Positions 18,040 to 28,397 of a DNA stretch of 64,000 bases are shown here, piece after piece. The translations under genes and the position numbers were made by a program. The stretch spans positions 2,359,821 through 2,423,820 of the forward strand of contig NC_022997.1 in assembly GCF_000503895.1 (NCBI RefSeq), given 5' to 3'. The notes below the pieces were generated by a model. The model was not told the DNA's origin and did not search any database. It saw nothing but the letters and a program-made list of their open reading frames with translations. This DNA is from Hyphomicrobium nitrativorans NL23 (GTDB lineage: Bacteria; Pseudomonadota; Alphaproteobacteria; Rhizobiales; Hyphomicrobiaceae). Position 1 is the stretch's first letter. Each line of letters starts with the position of its first letter.

Positions 18040-19446
18040 TTAGTGGCTCAACGCCTTCGCGATCTCTTCCGTCATCTTCTTCGCGTCGCCGAGCACCATG
18101 ACGGTGTTGTCGCGATAGAAGACGGGGTTATCGATGCCGGCGTATCCGGAGGCAAGCGAGCGCTTGTTGAAGAAGACGGTTGCGGCCTTCCACACCTGAA
18201 GCACGGGCATCCCGTAGATCGGCGAGGTCTTGTCGTCTTCCGCGGCCGGGTTCACCACGTCGTTGGCACCGATCACGTATACGGCGTCGGCTTGCGAGAA
18301 TTCGGAGTTGATGTCCTCCAACTCGAACACCTCGTCGTAGGGCACGTTCGCTTCCGCGAGCAGCACGTTCATGTGCCCCGGCATGCGCCCCGCAACCGGA
18401 TGGATCGCATACTTCACCTCGACGCCCGCTTTTTTCAGCGCGTCCGCCATCTCGCGCAGCGCGTGCTGTGCCTGGGCCACCGCCATGCCGTATCCGGGTA
18501 CGATGATCACCTTGGAGGCGTTCTTGAGCACGTAAGCCGCATCCTCGGCCGAGCCAAGCTTGACGGGCTTCTGTTCGCCGCCGCCGCCGCCGGGACCTGC
18601 CGTCTCGCCACCGAAGCCGCCCGCGATCACCGAGATGAAGCTGCGGTTCATGCCCTTACACATGATGTAGGAGAGGATCGCACCCGACGAGCCTACGAGC
18701 GCGCCCGTGATGATGAGCGCGATATTGCCGACGGTGAAGCCGATGCCGGCTGCCGCCCAACCCGAATACGAGTTGAGCATGGACACCACGACCGGCATGT
18801 CCGCGCCGCCGATCGGAATGATGATCAGGATGCCGAATACGAGCGCGAGCGCCGTGATGATCCAGAACGTCGTCGTATCGCCGCCAGACATGCAGAAGCG
18901 GTAAATCAGGAAGGCCATCGCAGCGAACAGCGCGAGGTTGATGAGATGACGCGCCGGCAGCATGATGGGCGCGCCCGACATGCGCCCCGAAAGCTTCGCG
19001 AAGGCGATGACGGAGCCGGTGAAGGTGATCGCGCCGATGGCGAGACCGACGCCCATTTCCGCAAGGCTCAGCGCGCCAATGTTGCCCGGCGTGCCGATCC
19101 CGAAAGCTTCCGGCGCATAGAGCGCGGCCGCCGCCACGAATACCGCCGCCATGCCGACCAGTGAGTGGAACGCGGCGACGAGCTCCGGCATCTGTGTCAT
19201 CGGGATCTTCTTGGCGATGACGGCGCCGACCGCGCCGCCGATGCCGATACCGCCGATGATGAGCGCCCACGTGAGCGCCTGATCCGGGCTGGAGACGGCA
19301 AGCGTCGTCAACACGGCGATGGCCATGCCGATCATGCCGTAGGCGTTACCCTTGCGGCTCGACTCGGGATGGGAGAGCCCCCTGAGCGCCATGATGAACA
19401 GCACACCGGAGACCAGGTAGAGGAAGGCAGCGATATTGGGAGTCAT
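18040..19446 (-). CDS. pntB: NAD(P) transhydrogenase subunit beta
   Basis: Membrane domain II plus the NADP(H)-binding domain III of proton-translocating transhydrogenase, which drives NADPH formation with the proton gradient. The 468 residues show about nine membrane helices in the first 280, then domain III with VIIVPGYGMAVAQAQHALRE (the NADP-binding GYGMAV fingerprint), HPVAGRMPGHMNVLLAEA and VIGANDVVNPAA. The length is standard. It is the last transhydrogenase gene of the minus-strand set pntA-pntAB-pntB. Confidence 0.97.
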   Translation of the reverse strand: MTPNIAAFLYLVSGVLFIMALRGLSHPESSRKGNAYGMIGMAIAVLTTLAVSSPDQALTWALIIGGIGIGGAVGAVIAKKIPMTQMPELVAAFHSLVGMAAVFVAAAALYAPEAFGIGTPGNIGALSLAEMGVGLAIGAITFTGSVIAFAKLSGRMSGAPIMLPARHLINLALFAAMAFLIYRFCMSGGDTTTFWIITALALVFGILIIIPIGGADMPVVVSMLNSYSGWAAAGIGFTVGNIALIITGALVGSSGAILSYIMCKGMNRSFISVIAGGFGGETAGPGGGGGEQKPVKLGSAEDAAYVLKNASKVIIVPGYGMAVAQAQHALREMADALKKAGVEVKYAIHPVAGRMPGHMNVLLAEANVPYDEVFELEDINSEFSQADAVYVIGANDVVNPAAEDDKTSPIYGMPVLQVWKAATVFFNKRSLASGYAGIDNPVFYRDNTVMVLGDAKKMTEEIAKALSH

Positions 19447-19461
19447 TGGACGGCGTCCCCT

Positions 19462-19935
19462 CTACTTCCCGGTCTTGTCTTTTTTCTTGTACATGGCGAG
19501 CATTCGGCTGGTGACGAGGAAGCCACCGAAGATGTTCACCGACGCCATCACGAGCGCGAGAAACCCGAACACGCGCGCCGCCGTCGTGCCGTCGGTCACG
19601 AGTTCGACGCCGACAGCGAGCAGCGCGCCTACCACGATCACCGAGCTGATGGCATTGGTGACGCTCATCAGCGGCGTATGCAGCGCGGGCGTCACGCTCC
19701 ACACCACGTAGTAGCCGACGAAGATCGCCATGACGAAGACCATGAGCCGGTAGACGGAGGGATCGACGGCTCCACCCATACCCTCGGCCGCAAATGCGGC
19801 CGTCGGCACGAGAACGGCCGCGGCCGCAACCGCGTAGCCGGCGCGCAGCACGCGGCGCGCGAGATCTGCTGTCTCGCCCGGCCGATCCGTCGAAGATGGT
19901 TTGGATTTTTGCGCGCAGGGAGAGTGACGGGTCAT
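19462..19935 (-). CDS. pntAB: NAD(P) transhydrogenase subunit alpha part 2 (membrane part)
   Basis: A 157-residue protein carrying three membrane helices (about 62-150), equivalent to the C-terminal membrane part of E. coli PntA. The motif [25 protein letters not shown] is the family hallmark. The N-terminal 30 residues are polar and variable. In alphaproteobacteria PntA is split into PntAA and PntAB, as here. The ATG at 19935 lies 11 bases after the pntA stop. The frame stays open upstream inside pntA, so the exact start is the main doubt. Confidence 0.93.
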   Translation of the reverse strand: MTRHSPCAQKSKPSSTDRPGETADLARRVLRAGYAVAAAAVLVPTAAFAAEGMGGAVDPSVYRLMVFVMAIFVGYYVVWSVTPALHTPLMSVTNAISSVIVVGALLAVGVELVTDGTTAARVFGFLALVMASVNIFGGFLVTSRMLAMYKKKDKTGK

Positions 19936-19946
19936 CGTGTGGCTCC

Positions 19947-21083
19947 TCAGGCGGATTGCGGGGCAAGGCTCGGGTGAACGATCTGTCCATCCCGCGCGAC
20001 CAACGTGCCCTTCACGATATCGTCGTCCCAATCGATGCGGAACGACTTGTCCTTCTTGTCGAAAAAGAGTTCGAGGAAGGCATAGAGGTTCTTCGCATAG
20101 AGGCTCGACGCGTTGACCGGGATCGTACCCGCGAGATTGAGCGGCCCGACGATTTTCACGTCCGACACCTCGACCGTCTCGCCCGGCACGGTGGCTTCGC
20201 AGTTGCCGCCGCGCTCGGCCGCAAGATCGACGATCACGGAACCCGGTTTCATGCTGTCCACCATCGCGCGCGTGATGAGACGCGGCGCCGGCCTGCCGGG
20301 GATCAGCGCCGTCGTGATGACGATGTCCTGGATCTTGATGTGGTCGGCGATCAACTCGGCCTGCTTGGCCTGATATTCCGCCGACATCGGCTTGGCATAG
20401 CCGGCCGCCGTCTGCGCCTCTTTGAACTCGTCGTCCTCGACGGCTACGAACTTCGCGCCAAGTGACGCCACCTGCTCCTTGGTGGCAGGCCGCACGTCCG
20501 TTGCCGACACGATGGCGCCGAGGCGGCGCGCCGTTGCGATCGCCTGAAGGCCCGCAACGCCAACGCCCATGATGAACACCTTCGTCGCCGGAACGGTGCC
20601 CGCCGGCGTCATCATCATCGGCAGCGCCTGGCCGAACAGAGACGCGGCGTCGACGACCGCCTTGTAGCCCGCGAGGTTCGCCTGGCTCGACAGCACGTCC
20701 ATCGACTGGGCGCGCGTCGTGCGCGGCATGAACTCCATGGAGAAAAGGTTCGCGTTGGTGCCCGCGAGAGGATCGAGGCCAGCCCTGTCGTAAGGATCGA
20801 GGATGGCGGCGACGACGGCCCCCGGCTTCAACCCGCGGACCTCGTCCACGGAAGGCCGCCGCACCTTGAGCAGAACGTCCGCCCCCGATACGGCTTCGGC
20901 CGCCGTCGATGCGATTTCCGCACCCGCAGCCTTCAAGGCGTCGTCAGAAAACCGTGCCCTGCGGCCCGCGCCGGTTTCAACCCGCACCGTCGCGCCAAGG
21001 CCCGTGAGCTTCCTCACCGTTTCCGGCGAGACGGCCACCCGGGGCTCGTCCGGCCCTTCGGCCGTCACAGCAATCGTCACCAT
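19947..21083 (-). CDS. pntA: NAD(P) transhydrogenase subunit alpha part 1 (NAD-binding)
   Basis: Soluble NAD(H)-binding domain I (378 residues), related to alanine dehydrogenase. The N-terminus has [14 protein letters not shown], the dinucleotide fold is at [22 protein letters not shown], and [33 protein letters not shown] is the conserved C-terminal half. The start at 21083 ([10 protein letters not shown]) fits the family; an in-frame ATG-like start 38 codons further up is not needed. It is split from its membrane part (pntAB). Confidence 0.95.
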   Translation of the reverse strand: MVTIAVTAEGPDEPRVAVSPETVRKLTGLGATVRVETGAGRRARFSDDALKAAGAEIASTAAEAVSGADVLLKVRRPSVDEVRGLKPGAVVAAILDPYDRAGLDPLAGTNANLFSMEFMPRTTRAQSMDVLSSQANLAGYKAVVDAASLFGQALPMMMTPAGTVPATKVFIMGVGVAGLQAIATARRLGAIVSATDVRPATKEQVASLGAKFVAVEDDEFKEAQTAAGYAKPMSAEYQAKQAELIADHIKIQDIVITTALIPGRPAPRLITRAMVDSMKPGSVIVDLAAERGGNCEATVPGETVEVSDVKIVGPLNLAGTIPVNASSLYAKNLYAFLELFFDKKDKSFRIDWDDDIVKGTLVARDGQIVHPSLAPQSA

Positions 21084-21261
21084 CGAAGCATCCCGTAGAC
21101 ACGTTCCCGCGGGAGAACCCCGCGAGACGGCCGGCCAGACCCACAGTGTGAAATCTTCCGACCGTGTGAAATCCGCGTGACTGAGAGCGGCCACCACTTA
21201 GCGCGAAGAGCGCTGGGATCAGCGCTCGAAACGAACCGAGAGGTGCGCGTGGAAAGCGGGG

Positions 21262-21405
21262 CTAGACGAGGAAGTAGGCCATGCCTGCAAGCAGGACGAC
21301 GCAGAACACCACGCCGACTTTGGCCCAGGCGAGGAAGTTCTGATACGTGCGGTTATGCTCGGCGTAGTCCATTGCCGGATGACCGCCCGAAGTATCAACG
21401 CTCAT
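21262..21405 (-). CDS. aa3-type cytochrome c oxidase subunit IV-like small protein
   Basis: A 47-residue protein reading MSVDTSGGHPAMDYAEHNRT, then YQNFLAWAKVGVVFCVVLLA and GMAYFLV. The HPAMDYAEHxxTYxxF stretch followed by one membrane helix is the signature of the bacterial aa3-type oxidase subunit IV family found in alphaproteobacteria. It has GGGAGG six to seven bases upstream of the ATG. In many relatives this small gene lies next to the transhydrogenase genes rather than the cox operon, as here, 178 bases upstream of pntA. Whether it is truly an oxidase subunit is known only for the family. Confidence 0.85.
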   Translation of the reverse strand: MSVDTSGGHPAMDYAEHNRTYQNFLAWAKVGVVFCVVLLAGMAYFLV

Positions 21406-21624
21406 AAAATCCTCCCGTTCGTTCATTTGAACTTATTTGAACTGTTGCCACTTGGTAGCCCAAGCCCCCCGGTTCATCAAGTCCACCTCCATAATGGGCC
21501 GATAGAGAAGCGCCATAATGGGGGCGCTCCGCCAGTTTCGCGTAAGCCCAAATACAGGCGCAATCGGGTGCCAGCATCGTGTGCTTTTGCCAATCTGGAC
21601 AAAAGGCCAAACGAGACCAAGGTC

Positions 21625-21893
21625 TAGGCTCCAAACCCAATCAGGATGGCGTCACGATGAGACAAGATTGGCCGAGGGCCAGGAGAAGCGCGAAGAGCGA
21701 TGCCTACGCATCGGTCGAGCGGTTCGACGCCGCCATCGATCAATCTTGTCTCACGGCGGAGCCGCGCGGCTCTTTTGCCCGTCTGGTGCGTCGCAAGGTC
21801 TTGCAAACCATAGAGGTTTGCTGCGACCTTGCTCCTGCCAGCCGAACAAAAGCCCTCGCGTCGTGATGCCATCCTGATTGGGTTTGGAGCCTA
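21625..21893. mobile_element. 269-bp MITE-like element with 33-bp terminal inverted repeats
   Basis: The ends 21625-21657 and 21861-21893 are inverted copies with one mismatch in 33 bases, beginning TAGGCTCCAAACCCAATCAG. Inside are further inverted repeats: a 13-bp pair at 21658-21670 and 21741-21753, a GATGC/GCATC hairpin at 21699-21712, and a long imperfect hairpin at 21793-21832. No transposase is encoded, and no clear target duplication is seen at the borders. It fits a non-autonomous element or a large structured repeat. It ends 14 bases before the start of the next gene, so that gene's ribosome binding site lies right at the element's edge. Confidence 0.72.
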
Positions 21894-21907
21894 AGGGAAA
21901 GGACCTC

Positions 21908-22663
21908 ATGCCGAGCCGCAGCGTCCCAAGCCCTCTCTCCGGATGGCGCGCAGGCTTCGCGGCGGGCCTCCTCGCAGTTTTTGCGGCCGAGACGGGCGCG
22001 GCCCACACGCTTGAGGTGCCGCCCGGCGAGGACGCGGCCATCAAGTCGTGCGAGAAAAAAATCTGCGCGATGATTCTCGGCAAAGAGTCGGCCGGCGACG
22101 ATCTCGCCTGCGATCTTCAGAAGACATGGGCACAATCCTCGCTTGAGGGCGGCAAAAGCAAAGGCATGTCCTGGGGCTTCGGAGACGCGCGCTGCACCGT
22201 CGACGTCGCGCTCTCGCGTGCCGACATCATCGCAGCCCTCACCCAGAGCAAACACACCGTTCGCGTGCCCGCTCATGACGTGAGCTGCGTCGTGGTGCGG
22301 GAGGGCGAAGAGCGCCCCGTCGCCATGACGGTGGCGCCCAAGCTCAAATTCAAGCACGGCAAGGCCGATAAAGTCTGGATCAACCTCGAAAAGATCGAAG
22401 GCCCTGTGGACGTGCGCGCGACCGTCTGGACCGCCGCCCAGCTCGAAGACACGCTCGGCGTTTTCCATCGGCCGCTGATCCGTTCGATCAATCGTTTCAT
22501 CCATCGCCGGTGCGAGCAGCGGTGGGGGCCGGACGGCACGGAAACCAAAGCCGAGCAGGAGGAAGCGGCAAAGAAACTGAAAGCCGCCGCAACGGTCATT
22601 CCGCCGCCGAAGAGAAAGGAAGCCCCGCCCGCCAAAGCCGCGGCCGCGCAGTCGTCGAGATGA
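21908..22663 (+). CDS. Exported protein of unknown function
   Basis: A 251-residue protein with an N-terminal signal-like segment (about 1-33, ending ETGAAHT) and no membrane helix after it. It has five to six cysteines in the mature part (for example SCEKKICAM near residue 50), so disulfides are plausible. The C-terminus is charged, rich in Ala, Lys and Pro (EEAAKKLKAAATVIPPPKRK), and may be disordered. I do not recognise a named family. AAGGGAAAGGA precedes the ATG. The promoter region has been replaced by, or lies within, the 269-bp element upstream. Confidence 0.75.
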   Translation: MPSRSVPSPLSGWRAGFAAGLLAVFAAETGAAHTLEVPPGEDAAIKSCEKKICAMILGKESAGDDLACDLQKTWAQSSLEGGKSKGMSWGFGDARCTVDVALSRADIIAALTQSKHTVRVPAHDVSCVVVREGEERPVAMTVAPKLKFKHGKADKVWINLEKIEGPVDVRATVWTAAQLEDTLGVFHRPLIRSINRFIHRRCEQRWGPDGTETKAEQEEAAKKLKAAATVIPPPKRKEAPPAKAAAAQSSR

Positions 22664-22664
22664 G

Positions 22665-23203
22665 CTAATAAGGCAGCGGAAAAAACGCCCCGCCGCTCCA
22701 GATCCCGAGCGGGCCGCGGTCCGGACCTGGCGCGGCCAGCGCCACGAGATCGTAGACGACGGCGCGCGCAACAAGCGCTTCGAGCCGGCCGCGCACATGG
22801 ACGTAAGGCTTGAACGCCTCCCCACCCCATCGACGGCGAAACGCAGCGGATGCTCGGGCCCGCACCGCACCACGTCGTCAACGTTGGAACGAAACACGAG
22901 CGACTGCGTCTCTCCCGCGCCCTCGACTTGCATCTCCACGGCGATGAACGGCGCGTCGGCCACCGCGATGTCGATCTTTTCTACGGGCGTCACGAGATAG
23001 GTCCGATCGTCCGCGTCGCGCCGCAGCACGCGCGCAAAGAGCTTCACCATCGCCGGGCGGCGGATCGGGCTTCCCTGATACTGCCAGCTTCCGTCTCGCA
23101 GGATTTCGAGCCCGATGTCGCCGCAGTACGGCGGATTCCAGCGCTCCACCGGCGCCGGAGCCTCGCCCTCCGCGTGCTTCAGAAGATCTGCAAGCCTGTC
23201 CAT
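22665..23203 (-). pseudogene. DUF1285 domain protein, broken by a -1 frameshift
   Basis: The N-terminal two thirds (MDRLADLLKHAEGEAPAPVE, GDIGLEILRDGSWQYQGSPI, YLVTPVEKIDIAVADAPFIA, NVDDVVRCGPEHPLRFAVD) and the C-terminal third (GEAFKPYVHVRGRLEALVAR, ending GIWSGGAFFPLPY) of a DUF1285 protein are both well conserved, but lie in different frames. The break is in the run of C bases at about 22819-22828 (G runs on the coding strand); one extra base restores a continuous protein of about 179 residues. It may be a sequencing error or a recent mutation. DUF1285 proteins typically lie beside moxR clusters in alphaproteobacteria, as here. Function unknown. Confidence 0.85.
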
Positions 23204-23477
23204 GCCGTCATACCGTCTCGTTCTTTGCGCGCCCGGAACATCGGTTGCGCGACTTCGTTTGCCAATACGCGTCCTGATCAAGCGAAAAACGCACCGGAAA
23301 GATTGCCGTTTCAGCGCAATAAAGGTGATTTCCCGACGTGTCTTACCTAGGTTTAACTTGACCAGCCCCCCTGCGAGCCGGTCACATCGCGAACAAAAGC
23401 ATCAGACAAGGCCCGCCCCTGCTCTTTCTCTTTCCACTCTGCGCGGCGGTCCACTGCAAATCGTGAGCGGCGATCCT

Positions 23478-24476
23478 ATGAGCACTGTCATCCAGACCGA
23501 CGAAACCATCGTTCCGCGGCTCGAAGCCGCCGCCGAACGCGTGAAGCGCGCCCACAAGGCGGCCGCCTCCGTCATCTTCGGCCAGGATGTCGTGATCGAG
23601 CGCTCGCTGATCACCATTCTCTCGGGCGGACATGCGCTTCTCATCGGCGTGCCCGGTCTCGCCAAGACGCTGCTCGTCGAAACGCTCGGCCGCGTGCTCG
23701 GCCTCGATGCCAAGCGCATTCAGTTCACGCCCGACCTCATGCCGTCCGACATTATCGGCTCCGAGGTGCTCGAAGACACGCCGGGCGAGCGGCGCAGCTT
23801 CCGTTTTATCAAAGGCCCCATTTTCACCCAGCTCCTGATGGCGGACGAGATCAACCGCGCCTCGCCCAAGACCCAGTCGGCGCTTCTGCAGGCGATGCAG
23901 GAGCACCACGTGACGGTCGCGGGCCAGCGCCACGACGTGCCCCAGCCGTTCCACGTGCTGGCAACGCAGAACCCGCTTGAGCAGGAAGGCACCTATCCTC
24001 TCCCCGAAGCCCAGCTCGACCGCTTTCTGCTGGAGATCGACGTCACCTATCCCGATCTCGCCGCCGAACGCCGGATGCTGTACGCGACCACAGGCACCGA
24101 CGATCGCGCTGTCGAAACCGTCCTCTCGGCTGGCGACCTGATGGCCATTCAGCGCCTCGTGCGCCAGATGCCGGTGCCGGACAAGGTCGTGGAAGCGATC
24201 CTGAAGCTCGTGCGCTCGGCCCGGCCCGGCACCGGCGCCAACGCTGAAACGGATCGCCTCATCGCCTGGGGCCCCGGCCCGCGCGCCAGTCAGGCGCTCA
24301 CGCTTGCCGTGCGGGCCAAGGCGCTGATCGACGGGCGCCTCGCTCCTTCGATCGACGACGTCGTGGAACTGGCGGAGCCCGTTCTCAAGCACCGCATGGC
24401 GCTCTCCTTCGCCGCTCGCGCCGAGGGCGAGGAGCTGGGTCAACTGATCGCCCGCCTCGCCCAAGCGCTGGAGTAA
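23478..24476 (+). CDS. MoxR family AAA+ ATPase
   Basis: A 332-residue chaperone-like AAA+ ATPase. Walker A GVPGLAKT is at 57-64, Walker B with [20 protein letters not shown] near 117, sensor 1 in [26 protein letters not shown], and the C-terminal lid domain follows. MoxR proteins are thought to mature or insert cofactors into partners carrying VWA domains, usually encoded next door, as here (DUF58 and a BatA-like protein). I used the ATG at 23478; a GTG 14 bases upstream (23464) is out of frame by two and not an alternative. Confidence 0.95.
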   Translation: MSTVIQTDETIVPRLEAAAERVKRAHKAAASVIFGQDVVIERSLITILSGGHALLIGVPGLAKTLLVETLGRVLGLDAKRIQFTPDLMPSDIIGSEVLEDTPGERRSFRFIKGPIFTQLLMADEINRASPKTQSALLQAMQEHHVTVAGQRHDVPQPFHVLATQNPLEQEGTYPLPEAQLDRFLLEIDVTYPDLAAERRMLYATTGTDDRAVETVLSAGDLMAIQRLVRQMPVPDKVVEAILKLVRSARPGTGANAETDRLIAWGPGPRASQALTLAVRAKALIDGRLAPSIDDVVELAEPVLKHRMALSFAARAEGEELGQLIARLAQALE

Positions 24477-24481
24477 CCGGC

Positions 24482-25459
24482 ATGGCGGCGCCCCGCGGGC
24501 ACCTCCCAGGCCAGGCCCTTCCCGGCGTGTTCCGTCTCGAACGCGACGCCCATGCCGTCGCCGAGCGCCTGCCCGACCTCCTGATCGAAGCCGACCGCAT
24601 CGCGCAGACGGTCGCCCACGGCATTCACGGCCGCCGCCGCTCGGGACCCGGCGAAACCTTCTGGCAGTTCCGCACCTACGAGCAGCAGGATTCGGCCCAA
24701 CTGATCGACTGGCGCCGCTCCGCGAGCTCCGATCACCTGTACGTGCGCGAACGCGAGTGGGAGGCCGCCCATACGCTGTGGCTGTGGCCGGACCTCTCCC
24801 CCTCCATGGCCTTCCAGAGCCATCTCGCAACCACCACCAAGCGCGACCGCGCGCTCGTGCTCATGCTGGCCGCGGCCGAGTTGCTCGTGCGCGGCGGCGA
24901 ACGCGTCGGGCTTCTCGGCATCACGCCACCCTACGCGAGCCGGCGCGCATCGACGCGTCTCGCCGAAGCCATCGCCTCGCACACCGATAGCCCGCTGCTC
25001 GCGAGCGGACAGCCCTCGCACGCGCGCGTCAGCCGCTTTTCCGGCGTGCTGTTGTTCTCCGACTTCCTCGACCCCATCGAGCAGATCCGCGAAAGCATCG
25101 AAACGCTCGCAGCAAGCGGCGCGTCGGGGCATCTGATCCAGGTGCTGGATCCGGCAGAGGAAACGCTACCCTACGAGGGCCGCACGGAGTTTCTCGGGAT
25201 CGAAGGGGGCGAAACCTGGATCGCGGATCGCGCCGAAAGCCTTCGCGATCGCTATCAGGCCCGTCTCAAAGCTCACCGCGACGAGGTGCAGGCGCTTGCG
25301 ACGCGCCTCGGCTGGTCGTTCATGGTGCACCATACGGACCGCCCGCCGACCGAGCCGCTCCTGACCCTCATCATGCGCCTCGAAGGCCGCGACGGCGGAT
25401 ATCGCTGGCAGCAGTCCTCCGAGCAAGCGGCCGCCCAACACGCAGAGGGCCGATCATGA
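24482..25459 (+). CDS. DUF58 domain protein
   Basis: A 325-residue protein with the DUF58 core (GRRRSGPGETFWQFRTYEQQDSAQLIDWRRSA near residues 50-80) and a VWA-like domain (LWLWPDLSPSMAFQS near 100, replacing the usual MIDAS DxSxS with DLSPS). Partners of MoxR ATPases carry this domain. It has no membrane segment, so it is probably cytoplasmic and membrane-associated through the next gene. It starts five bases after moxR and overlaps the next gene by four bases (ATGA), which indicates coupled translation. Confidence 0.92.
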   Translation: MAAPRGHLPGQALPGVFRLERDAHAVAERLPDLLIEADRIAQTVAHGIHGRRRSGPGETFWQFRTYEQQDSAQLIDWRRSASSDHLYVREREWEAAHTLWLWPDLSPSMAFQSHLATTTKRDRALVLMLAAAELLVRGGERVGLLGITPPYASRRASTRLAEAIASHTDSPLLASGQPSHARVSRFSGVLLFSDFLDPIEQIRESIETLAASGASGHLIQVLDPAEETLPYEGRTEFLGIEGGETWIADRAESLRDRYQARLKAHRDEVQALATRLGWSFMVHHTDRPPTEPLLTLIMRLEGRDGGYRWQQSSEQAAAQHAEGRS

Positions 25460-28366
25460 GCATCGGCGCCCTCGCATTCCTCAATCCGTGGCTTCTCGCG
25501 GCGCTTGGCACACTGCCGCTCATTTATTGGCTGCTGCGCACCGTTCCCCCGCGTCCCAAGCAGGTGGAATTTCCGGCGACCCGCATTCTCGTCGGCATCG
25601 AAAACCAGGAGAAGACGCCTGCCAAAACGCCGTGGTGGCTCCTGCTCATCCGCCTTCTCGCCGCAGCGCTCATCATTCTCGCGCTGGCGGAGCCCGTTCT
25701 GAACCCGACGCGCGAGCGCGCCCTCACCGGCAGCGGCCCCGTTGTCCTCGCCATCGATAACGGATGGGCCGCCGCCAACGGATGGGACCGGCGCAGCGCG
25801 CTCGCGGAGGAAATGATCGCGGAGGCGCAGCGCCAGGGCCGCCCGGTCATCGTCGCCGAAACAGCGCCTGCCGCGAAGACGCGCACGCTAAAACTTGAAG
25901 CGCCCGCGGAAGCGCGCGCCACGTTGGCAGCCCTCGAACCGCGTCCCTTCGCGCCGGATCGCGCCGCAACGCTGGCCTCTCTCAAGGACGCCCTCGCCGC
26001 AACCGACGCGACCGGCCCCAGCATTCTCTGGCTCACCGACGGGATCGACCACGCGAAGGATGCGGCTACGTTTGCCGAGGGTCTGGAAGGCCTTGCTGAC
26101 GGCGGCACGCTCGCTATCGCAGAGGACATCGCGGGCGAGGAACCGCTCGGGCTCGCGGCCACCGTCGGCGCCGACGGCAAGCTCGTCGCCCGCGTGCTCC
26201 GCACCGGACGGCCCCGCGCGCGCAGGCCGCATCGATGCCGTCTCCGCACGCGGCCAGCGCCTTGGCGAGGCGACGTTCTCCTTTGCACCCGGCGCCACGG
26301 AGACCAGCGTCACGTTCGAGCTTCCGCTCGAACTCAGAAATCAGGTGACGCGCCTCGATATCTCCGCCGAGCGCTCGGCCGGCACCGTGAGCCTGCTCGA
26401 CGGCCGCTCGCAATGGCAGCGCGTCGGCATGATCTCCGGCGAACGCCAGGAGCAGGCGCAGCCGCTACTCGCCCCGCTCTTCTATCTGGAGAAGGCCGTT
26501 CAACCCTATGCCGAGATCGTCCGCCCGCAGGATCTCAACCTCGCCGACGGCATCGACACGGTTCTGAAACAACGTGCAAGCGTTCTCATGCTCGCCGACA
26601 TCGGTACGCTCGCGGGCGACATCAAAGCCCGCGTCGACGAGTGGGTGAAATCCGGCGGCGTGCTCGTGCGCTTCGCGGGGCCACGCCTCGAAAGCGGCGG
26701 CGACGATCTCCTTCCCGTAGAGCTCCGCGTCGGCGGGCGCACGCTCGGCGGCGCGCTCTCGTGGTCCAGCCCGCAACCGCTTGCGGATTTCGATTCATCG
26801 AGCCTCTTCGCCGGCATCCCCGTGCCGAAGGACGTCGCCGTTTCGCGCCAGGTGCTCGCCGACCCGGCGCGCCTCACGTCCGATATTCAAGTCTGGGCGC
26901 GCCTCGGCGACGGCACGCCGCTGGTGACCGCGGCCTCGCACGGCGCGGGCCAGGTCGTCTTGTTCCACGTTACGGCGAACTCGGACTGGTCGAACCTGCC
27001 GATGTCGGGCCTGTTCGTCGAGATGCTGCGCCGCGTCACCGCGCTCGGCAGCCTTGCGCCGCCGGCAGCCGCCGAGGGCGCGGCGCCCGATACGTCCGCG
27101 ACGGTCGCCAATCAGACCGCCAACCTCGAAGCCTTTGCGCCGGTGCAGACGCTCGACGGATACGGCATTCTGCGCGCGCCGCCGCCGACGGCCGAAGCGA
27201 TCCCCTCCGAGCGTCTCGCCGCCGTCAAGGCTAGCCTTCAGCATCCGCCGGGCTACTATGGCGCGCAAGGGTCTCCGCGCGCGCTCAACGTCCTCGAAGC
27301 GGACAGCACGCTCGCCCCCCTCCCGTCCCGTCCGAGTGGGGTCTCGCAGATGCTCTACGACACGCAACCTTCGACGCCGCTCGCGCCGTATCTTCTCACC
27401 GCTTCGCTCGCGCTCGTGTTCGCCGACATCGTGGCCGTTCTCGTTCTTCTCGGCGTGATTGCAGCCTTCGCATCCCGTCTCGGCGTCCGCCGCCGATCGG
27501 TTGCCGCAGGCGCGCTCCTTGCCGCAGCGGGCGCAGCGAGCGTCGCGCTGTTGCCGGATGCGGCCATCGCGCAGCTTCAGCCCAACGCACCGCCGCCGAG
27601 CGCCGAGGTGGCGCAGAAGGCAACCGGGAACGTCACGCTCGGCTACGTGCTGACGGGCGACGCGACGGCCGACGCGACGAGCCAGGCCGGGCTTTCGGGA
27701 TTGTCGCGTATTCTCGCGGTGCGCACGGCCGTCGAGCCCGGCGAGCCGATGGGGGTCGACATCGTCGCGGACGAGATCGCCTTCTTCCCCGTGCTCTATT
27801 GGCCCGTACTCACCGACGCCGAAGCGCTGCCTCAAGCGACGCTCGCCAAGATCGACGCCTACATGAAACAGGGTGGCATGATCATTTTCGACACCCGCGA
27901 TTTCGGCACCGGCGTTCCCTCGGGCAGCGGCTTCGAGGGACGCAACGGATCGCTGCAGCGGCTCGTCGGTCAGCTCGACGTGCCGCGACTCGAACCTGTG
28001 CCCGAAGACCACGTGCTGACGAAGTCGTTCTACCTTCTGCGCTCGTTCCCCGGACGCTGGGAAGGCGGTCAGCTCTGGGTCGAAGCCGGCACGGGGGGCG
28101 AAGCCGAAGCCGGCACCGAAACGGGCGGGCGACGTGCTCGCCAGGCCGACGGCGTCAGCTCCATCCTCATCACGTCGAACGATTTTGCCGCCGCCTGGGC
28201 ACTCGATTCCCGCGGACGGCCGCTTTACCCCGTCGTCCCCGGCGGCGAAAGCCAGCGCGAAATGGCGCTCAGGAGCGGCATCAACATCGTGATGCACGCG
28301 CTCACCGGCAACTACAAAGCCGACCAGGTGCACATCCCGGCCCTGCTCGAACGGCTCGGGCAATGA
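25456..28366 (+). pseudogene. BatA-type N-terminal / DUF4159 membrane protein, frameshifted
   Basis: A large membrane protein of about 969 residues once a one-base frameshift is corrected. The N-terminal part (BatA-like: LNPWLLAALGTLPLIYWLLR, membrane helices at about 5-25 and 55-75, then a VWA-like fold) runs in the first frame to about 26210. After the GCCCCGCGCGCG stretch (26211-26221) the continuation (GRIDAVSARGQRLGEATFSF) runs in the +1 frame through two helices near 27390-27560 and the C-terminal DUF4159 domain (IAFFPVLYWPV, GGMIIFDTRDFG). Removing one base there gives a continuous protein. MoxR-operon members of this type are probably periplasm-facing and of unknown function. Start overlaps the DUF58 stop. 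Confidence 0.85.
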
Positions 28367-28397
28367 TGGACCGTAACGGCCCGGCAAGGAGCAACTG

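Noticed and set aside
21415-21445. GAAC-N-GAAC pair as a possible LexA box (GTTC-N7-GTTC type)
   Set aside because: The spacing is 6, not 7, and the neighbouring genes are not SOS genes.
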